Source of the DNA: Fibrobacterota bacterium
GTDB taxonomy: Bacteria > Fibrobacterota > Fibrobacteria > UBA11236
DNA length: 64,000 nucleotides
Assembly: GCA_028287465.1 (NCBI GenBank)
Contig: JAQBPO010000084.1
Span: 1-64,000 of the forward strand
Direction: 5' to 3'
Shown here: one piece after another, positions 59,841 through 64,000 of the stretch
How the letters are laid out: the number at the start of each line of letters is the position of its first letter
Position numbering within the stretch: position 1 is the first letter of the stretch
Made by a program: the position numbers and the translations under genes
The notes under the pieces: generated by a model
What the model was told of the DNA's origin: nothing
The model's input: only the letters and a program-made list of their open reading frames with translations
Database searches by the model: none

Positions 59841-60755
59841 TTATCCCAGGTTTTCGAGTAGAATGCCCACTTCCTCCCGGTATTTCCCCAGGAAATCCAC
59901 CAGCACCTCATGGGCATCCCGCCCCTTAGCGCGATTCCGATGCAGATGATGGTACATATCCCGCATGAAGGCGCGCAGCCTGCTCCCATGGGCTTCCTTT
60001 CCCGCCTCCAGGAACAGGTTTTCCAGGAATCGCAAATCCCCGTTCCGGATGGCTTCCGGATCCGCTTCCGCGCCGGCTTCCGCTTCCAGGGCGTGCAGGA
60101 GGAACAGGCCCGCGGGAATATCGCTCAGGCTATGCTGTTTAACGTGGATGATGGATTCCACGATCCGGGCCGACCGTTCCTCCAGGAAGGCCACCTCGGC
60201 CGAGAAATCCTCCCCCGGTCCCTGAAGGCGGCGGATGGAAGCGGCCATGCGCCTGGCGTTGAAGCGGACGATCATGACGTGCAGGGAGGGGAAGCAGAAG
60301 GAGTTCCGGTCGCTCAGGTGGATGACCAGGGAATCGAGGCTTGGCCCGGGCCCGGGCCGGGTCGCCACGGTGGTGTCCCTATGGGCGAACACCTTCCGTG
60401 CCCCCAGGAAAAGGGATTCGAGCCCGGCGACGAAGGATTCCATTTCCGGCAGGGCCCGGTCGCCGAATCGCAGGTGCAGCCACCCAAGGGAACCGATCCA
60501 CAGGCGCACGAACCCCAGGTAACATGGAAGCCACGTCGGATCGAACGGCACCAAGTGGTCCAGTTCCATGTCCAGGGGGATCCTCACGTGGCCGCGCTTG
60601 CGGAAGAATTGCGGGAGGAAATAGGTGCGTAAGATGTTCCGGACCAGGCGGAGGCATATCCGCCGGAACCGCGGCTCGCGGGCCAATAGCCAATAAAGCC
60701 GCAGGACGCTGGCCGCGGAGGTGATTGGATGGGACGGTGGCTTGCTGCCGGGCAT
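59841..60755 (-). CDS. PAP2-like phosphatase/transferase family protein (tentative)
   Basis: 304 residues from ATG 60755; no clear RBS. Two blocks recall the PAP2 superfamily: FCFPSLHVMIV in place of the PSGH motif (the PSLH form occurs in AUR1-like inositol phosphotransferases) and HVKQHSLSDIPAG in place of the K-Q-H-x-x-x-D-x-x-A-G motif. The hydrophobic part WLPCYLGFVRLWIGSLGWL may be a membrane segment, but six helices are not clear. The C-terminal ~70 residues are charged. The open frame upstream on this strand overlaps the AAA gene and is probably chance. Possible roles in lipid metabolism are inference. Confidence 0.5.
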   Translation of the reverse strand: MPGSKPPSHPITSAASVLRLYWLLAREPRFRRICLRLVRNILRTYFLPQFFRKRGHVRIPLDMELDHLVPFDPTWLPCYLGFVRLWIGSLGWLHLRFGDRALPEMESFVAGLESLFLGARKVFAHRDTTVATRPGPGPSLDSLVIHLSDRNSFCFPSLHVMIVRFNARRMAASIRRLQGPGEDFSAEVAFLEERSARIVESIIHVKQHSLSDIPAGLFLLHALEAEAGAEADPEAIRNGDLRFLENLFLEAGKEAHGSRLRAFMRDMYHHLHRNRAKGRDAHEVLVDFLGKYREEVGILLENLG

Positions 60756-60822
60756 GGGTCTACAGGGAAAATAGGAAATGCGCGGGTTTGATGGATCATG
60801 GCCCGATTTATAAGCTTTTCCC

Positions 60823-62175
60823 ATGCCCCCGCCCGACGATCTCATCCTTTCCCTGCGCGAGGCCCTGGGCCTCTCCCCCGGGAACCTGGCCTTGCGCGTG
60901 CATCTGGGCGAAGTGCTTTTGCGGAATGGAAATTCCGCCGACGCTGAGAAGGAATTCCGGCAGGCCCTTTCGCAATCCCCGTCCCATGAAGGGGCCAAGC
61001 TGGGCCTGGCGGAAGCCTTTTGCCTCCAGGGCAAGACCTCGGCCGCTTTGGCCCTCCTGGAAGGCTGGCTGGCCCAGGGAAATCCCCCCGCGCGGGCCTG
61101 GCTGTGGGCGGCGCGCGCCAACCTGGACGACGGAAAGGTTTCGGAAGCGGAGCGTTGCTACCGCATGGCCGTGGGGAAGGATCCCGCCTTGGCGGACCCC
61201 GCTTTGGAACTGCGCTTGCGCGGCGGCGCCGAAGGCGGGAACCCGGAACCGGCGCTTAAAGGGCCGGCACGCCCGCAAGGCGGGGAAACCTGGGAGATAC
61301 CCCCGGACCTGGGCGCCCTCGAAAGGCCCGCCTTGGATTTCTCCGACGTGGGCGGCATGGAGAAGCTCAAGGAGGAGATCCGGCACAAGATAATCCATCC
61401 CCTGGAGCATCCGGAAATCCACCGCGCCTACGGCAAGAAGATCGGCGGCGGCATCCTGATGTACGGGCCCCCGGGTTGCGGAAAGACCTACCTGGCGCGC
61501 GCCACCGCGGGCCAGGTGAAGGCCGGGTTCATGTCGGTGGGCATCCATGAAGTGCTCAACATGTACCTGGGACAGAGCGAAAGGAACCTGCACGACGTTT
61601 TCGAGACGGCCCGCGGCAACGCCCCTTGCGTCCTTTTCTTCGACGAGGTGGACGCCCTGGCCGCGAACCGTTCGGACATGCGCCAGAGCGCGGGCCGGCA
61701 GCTCATCAACCAGTTCCTGTCCGAGCTCGACGGCGTCGGTTCGGACAATGAGGGCGTCCTGATCCTGGCCGCCACCAACGCCCCTTGGCACCTGGACGCG
61801 GCCTTCCGCCGGCCAGGCCGCTTCGATCGCATCCTGTTCGTGCCCCCGCCGGACGAGCCGGCCCGCGAGGCGATCTTCCGCATCGTCCTGAAGGGCAAGC
61901 CCGTCGCGGACATCGATTACCAAAAGCTGGCCAGGGCCTCGGAAGGCTTTTCGGGCGCGGACATCAAGGCCGCCGTGGACGGCGCCGTGGAGGCGAAGCT
62001 GCGCGAGGCCATCCAGTCCGGCAAGCCCTCTCCGCTCGCCACCCGGGATCTGCTGGCCGCGGCCAAGTCCGCGCGGTACTCCGCCAAGGAATGGTTCGCC
62101 ACCGCGCGCAATTACGCCCTGTATTCCAACCAGGGCGGCATCTACGACGATATCCTCGCGTACCTCAAACTGTAA
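60823..62175 (+). CDS. AAA+ ATPase with N-terminal TPR region
   Basis: 450 residues. The first ~130 are TPR-like helices (GNLALRVHLGEVLLRNGNSADAEKEFRQAL, GLAEAFCLQGKTSAALALLEG). From ~170 a single AAA+ module follows: LDFSDVGGMEKLKEEIRHKIIHPLEHPE, Walker A GPPGCGKT (215-222), Walker B VLFFDEVDA (~270-278), sensor-1 ATNAPW (Asn319) and Arg-finger-region PGRFDR. The form is closest to FtsH/Cdc48/26S-type AAA, without peptidase or a second domain. TPR + AAA is rare. It starts 21 bp before the next TPR gene. Substrate recognition by the TPR part is plausible, not proven. Confidence 0.85.
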   Translation: MPPPDDLILSLREALGLSPGNLALRVHLGEVLLRNGNSADAEKEFRQALSQSPSHEGAKLGLAEAFCLQGKTSAALALLEGWLAQGNPPARAWLWAARANLDDGKVSEAERCYRMAVGKDPALADPALELRLRGGAEGGNPEPALKGPARPQGGETWEIPPDLGALERPALDFSDVGGMEKLKEEIRHKIIHPLEHPEIHRAYGKKIGGGILMYGPPGCGKTYLARATAGQVKAGFMSVGIHEVLNMYLGQSERNLHDVFETARGNAPCVLFFDEVDALAANRSDMRQSAGRQLINQFLSELDGVGSDNEGVLILAATNAPWHLDAAFRRPGRFDRILFVPPPDEPAREAIFRIVLKGKPVADIDYQKLARASEGFSGADIKAAVDGAVEAKLREAIQSGKPSPLATRDLLAAAKSARYSAKEWFATARNYALYSNQGGIYDDILAYLKL

Positions 62176-62196
62176 ACCGGCAGGCAAGGCGGATCC

Positions 62197-63423
62197 ATGA
62201 GTGCCGGAATCGAGCGGGCCCAGCTCCTCATCAGCCAATCCCGCTTCGACATGGCGGAAAAGGAATTGCGCGCGGCGCTCGCGGAAACGGACGGGGATTA
62301 CCGGGCCCATAGCCTGCTCGCCTATTGCCTGATCCGCCTGGGACGCCTGCCGGAGGCCCTGGCCGAATCCGGCGCCGCCGTTTCCAAGGATCCGGGCGCC
62401 CCCTATCCCTATTATATCCGCGCCCTTGCCCTGATGGAATCGGGCAAGCGCGAGGAGGCCATGGCAGCCATCCGCGAAGCCATCCGGCTGGACCCGTCCG
62501 AGGCGGACTATTTCGCCCTGCTCGCCGGCATCCATCTCGACGGGAAGAAATGGGATCAGGCCCTGAAAAGCGCCGAGTCCGCCCTGCTCCTGGATGCCGA
62601 GCACGTCCAGGCCGCCAACGTGCGCGCGGTGGCGCTCATGCGCCTGGACCGGGGCGCGGAAGCGGGGGAAACCCTGGACTCCGCCCTGGCGCGCGAGCCG
62701 GAAAGCCCCATCACCCATGCCAACATGGGATGGACCCTGCTGGAAAGGCGCGACCATAAGAAGGCGCTGGAGCATTTCCGCGAGGCCCTGCGCCTGGACC
62801 CCGAGCAGGAATGGGCCCGCGAGGGCATCGTCGAATCCATGAAGGCCCGCAACGGCTTCTACCGCCTCATGCTCCAGTATTTCTTCTTCATGTCCAAGCT
62901 GCCCGCCAAGGGCCAATGGGCCGTGGTGATCATCGCCCTGATAGGGACCCGGCTGCTGCGGGCCACCGCCCATGCCTATCCGCCCTTCGAGCCGGCCGCC
63001 CTGGTCATCGGCGCGATGTACGTCCTGTTCATGGCCGCGACCTGGCTGGCGCGCCCCCTGTTCGATCTGGTCTTGCGTCTGGATCGCTTCGGGAGGCTCT
63101 GCCTTTCCCGGGATCAGATCAAGGGTTCCGATTGGCTGGGGCTGACCTTGCTCGTGGCGGCGGCCTTCCTGGCGCTCAGCTTCGCCATGGGATACGGTGT
63201 CCTGTTGGGCGCGGCCATCGGGTCCCTGGCCTTGTGCGTCCCCGTCGCCGGCATCTACCAGACGCCCAACCCCCAACGACGCCGCTTCCGGGCGGCCTAT
63301 TCCATCGGTCTCGCGGCCTTGGGCATAGCGGCCCTGGTGCTGCCCGCCGAGGCCCATCGCACCATGGCGGGAGGGCTTTTCGTGGCCGGGCTGATCGTCT
63401 ATACCTGGATCGCCAACCTTTAG
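62197..63423 (+). CDS. TPR-repeat membrane protein
   Basis: 408 residues. About residues 1-220 are TPR repeats (SRFDMAEKELRAALAETDGDYRAHSLLAY, ADYFALLAGIHLDGKKWDQALKSAESALLL, EPESPITHANMGWTLLERRDHKKALEHF). The C-terminal half has four to six hydrophobic segments (GQWAVVIIALIGTRLLRA, ALVIGAMYVLFMAATWLA, WLGLTLLVAAAFLALSFAMG, MAGGLFVAGLIVYTWIANL). It follows the AAA gene by 21 bp, so the two probably form one unit: an ATPase and a membrane receptor. The TPR side would face the cytoplasm. Function unknown. Its 3' end overlaps the ligase gene by 4 bp. Confidence 0.8.
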   Translation: MSAGIERAQLLISQSRFDMAEKELRAALAETDGDYRAHSLLAYCLIRLGRLPEALAESGAAVSKDPGAPYPYYIRALALMESGKREEAMAAIREAIRLDPSEADYFALLAGIHLDGKKWDQALKSAESALLLDAEHVQAANVRAVALMRLDRGAEAGETLDSALAREPESPITHANMGWTLLERRDHKKALEHFREALRLDPEQEWAREGIVESMKARNGFYRLMLQYFFFMSKLPAKGQWAVVIIALIGTRLLRATAHAYPPFEPAALVIGAMYVLFMAATWLARPLFDLVLRLDRFGRLCLSRDQIKGSDWLGLTLLVAAAFLALSFAMGYGVLLGAAIGSLALCVPVAGIYQTPNPQRRRFRAAYSIGLAALGIAALVLPAEAHRTMAGGLFVAGLIVYTWIANL

Positions 63424-64000
63424 CGACCGGGCTGGAGCAGCTTCTCCAATTTCCTCAAGGCCCCTTCCAGGGAATTCCGTGTCTTGAGGACTTCGGCGAA
63501 CAGATCCCCGCGCTTCTCCAACCGCTTGGGCATGGTCCGGATATCGAAATCCTCCATGCGCACCTTGCGCTTGAGCTCGGCCCATTCCAGCGGCGCGCTC
63601 ACGGTGGCGCCGGGTTTCTCCCGTACCGAATAGACGGAGGCCACGGACTTGCCTTCCGAATTCTGCATGCAGTCCAGATAGATCCGATCGGTCTTGCGCG
63701 CCTTGAGCGATCTCTCCACGGTAAATGAATCCGGCTTCACCTTGACCGCATAGGCGCCGACCAGCTGCGCGAATCCCAGGGATTGGGTGAAATCATAGGC
63801 CGGCTTCAAGGGCACGTAGATATGGATGCCGCGCGAACCGGAAGTCTTGGCGAAAACCTTCAGGCCCAGGCCTTCCAGGATCTCCCTGAGGTATAGCGCC
63901 AGGGAACAGACTTCCGGAAAGGCGACGTCCCCGGGGGGATCGAGATCGAACACGATCCAATCGGGACGGGAAAGCTCCGGCGCGCGGGAGAGCCAGGGGT
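63420..64000 (-). CDS. LigD-type polymerase/primase domain, 3' part of gene (continues past the window)
   Basis: The gene enters from the right edge, so its 5' part is missing. About 193 residues are visible. The polymerase (archaeo-eukaryotic primase-like) domain of ligase D is recognised by FDLDPP (catalytic acid block), LEGLGLKVFAKTSGSRGIHIYVPLKPAYDF and RIYLDCMQNSEGKSVASVYSVREKPGATVSAPLEWAEL. In NHEJ this domain fills gaps at double-strand breaks with Ku. The protein ends with KLEKLLQPGR, so the polymerase domain is at the C-terminus or stands alone. Whether a ligase domain exists upstream cannot be seen. No Ku gene is in the window. Confidence 0.87.
   Translation of the reverse strand, partial: PWLSRAPELSRPDWIVFDLDPPGDVAFPEVCSLALYLREILEGLGLKVFAKTSGSRGIHIYVPLKPAYDFTQSLGFAQLVGAYAVKVKPDSFTVERSLKARKTDRIYLDCMQNSEGKSVASVYSVREKPGATVSAPLEWAELKRKVRMEDFDIRTMPKRLEKRGDLFAEVLKTRNSLEGALRKLEKLLQPGR

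Noticed and set aside
60808-63585. A 925-codon open frame on the minus strand
   Set aside because: It is antisense to the well-supported AAA and TPR genes, has a low-complexity Gly/Arg/Gln composition and no family features. It is an artefact of high GC.

Overview
This 64 kb window is a dense, high-GC stretch of bacterial chromosome. There are no rRNA, tRNA, CRISPR or transposase genes that I can see. Gene content points to a soil or sediment member of the FCB group, most likely Fibrobacterota: many secreted polysaccharide-degrading enzymes, a recurring short C-terminal domain like those used by type IX secretion, Gram-negative envelope functions (lipoproteins, outer-membrane usher), and many small stress or xenobiotic-type enzymes. 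The phylum is an inference, since no marker gene is present.

Layout. 1-6.5 kb: C-terminal end of an unknown gene, an NTF2/SnoaL protein, a secreted xylan pair (GH11-like xylanase and GH120 beta-xylosidase), an ECF sigma factor with a SnoaL tail, and an alpha/beta hydrolase. 6-14 kb: lipoprotein, secreted GH71/99-like enzyme, RibD/DHFR-like reductase, ThuA protein, and a minus-strand set esterase - PQQ-type sugar dehydrogenase - ThuA. 13.7-24.3 kb: small enzymes (carboxymuconolactone decarboxylase-like, rhodanese, DHFR-like, SRPBCC, VOC with a lysine-rich tail, tautomerase), a GH76 mannanase, an ECF42-type sigma factor between two DGPF/YCII proteins, a methyltransferase, an ArsR-SRPBCC-DoxX operon and a DUF748 protein. 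24.5-29.2 kb: norC-norB-norQ-norD, nitric oxide reductase with its assembly proteins. 29.3-40.6 kb: DUF1801 protein, FG-GAP-repeat secreted protein, GH19 chitinase, Crp/Fnr regulator, PhnB-like protein, and secreted or lipoproteins of unknown role. 40.8-46.9 kb: a chaperone-usher pilus locus (two pilin-like subunits, chaperone, large usher, and a third subunit-like protein facing it). 47-50.5 kb: M29-like peptidase and divergent dipeptide epimerase, DUF4197 lipoprotein. 50.5-59.7 kb: GH99-like, GH81 and GH18 enzymes, an MFS transporter and a second sugar dehydrogenase. 59.7-64 kb: a 59-bp tandem repeat with a palindrome, a PAP2-like protein, a TPR-AAA+ ATPase with a TPR membrane protein, and the C-terminal part of a LigD-type polymerase.

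How it fits together. GH18 and GH19 (chitin), GH81 (beta-1,3-glucan), GH76 and GH99-like (alpha-mannan) and a GH71/99-like enzyme (possibly alpha-glucan) together match the polymers of fungal cell walls, while GH11 and GH120 act on xylan. About ten secreted proteins end in the same kind of short domain, suggesting a common export or surface-attachment route. The most unusual systems are the chaperone-usher locus, whose usher carries a duplicated N-terminal domain and whose pilin genes are split by a strong terminator, and the nor operon, whose NorC carries a second haem domain.
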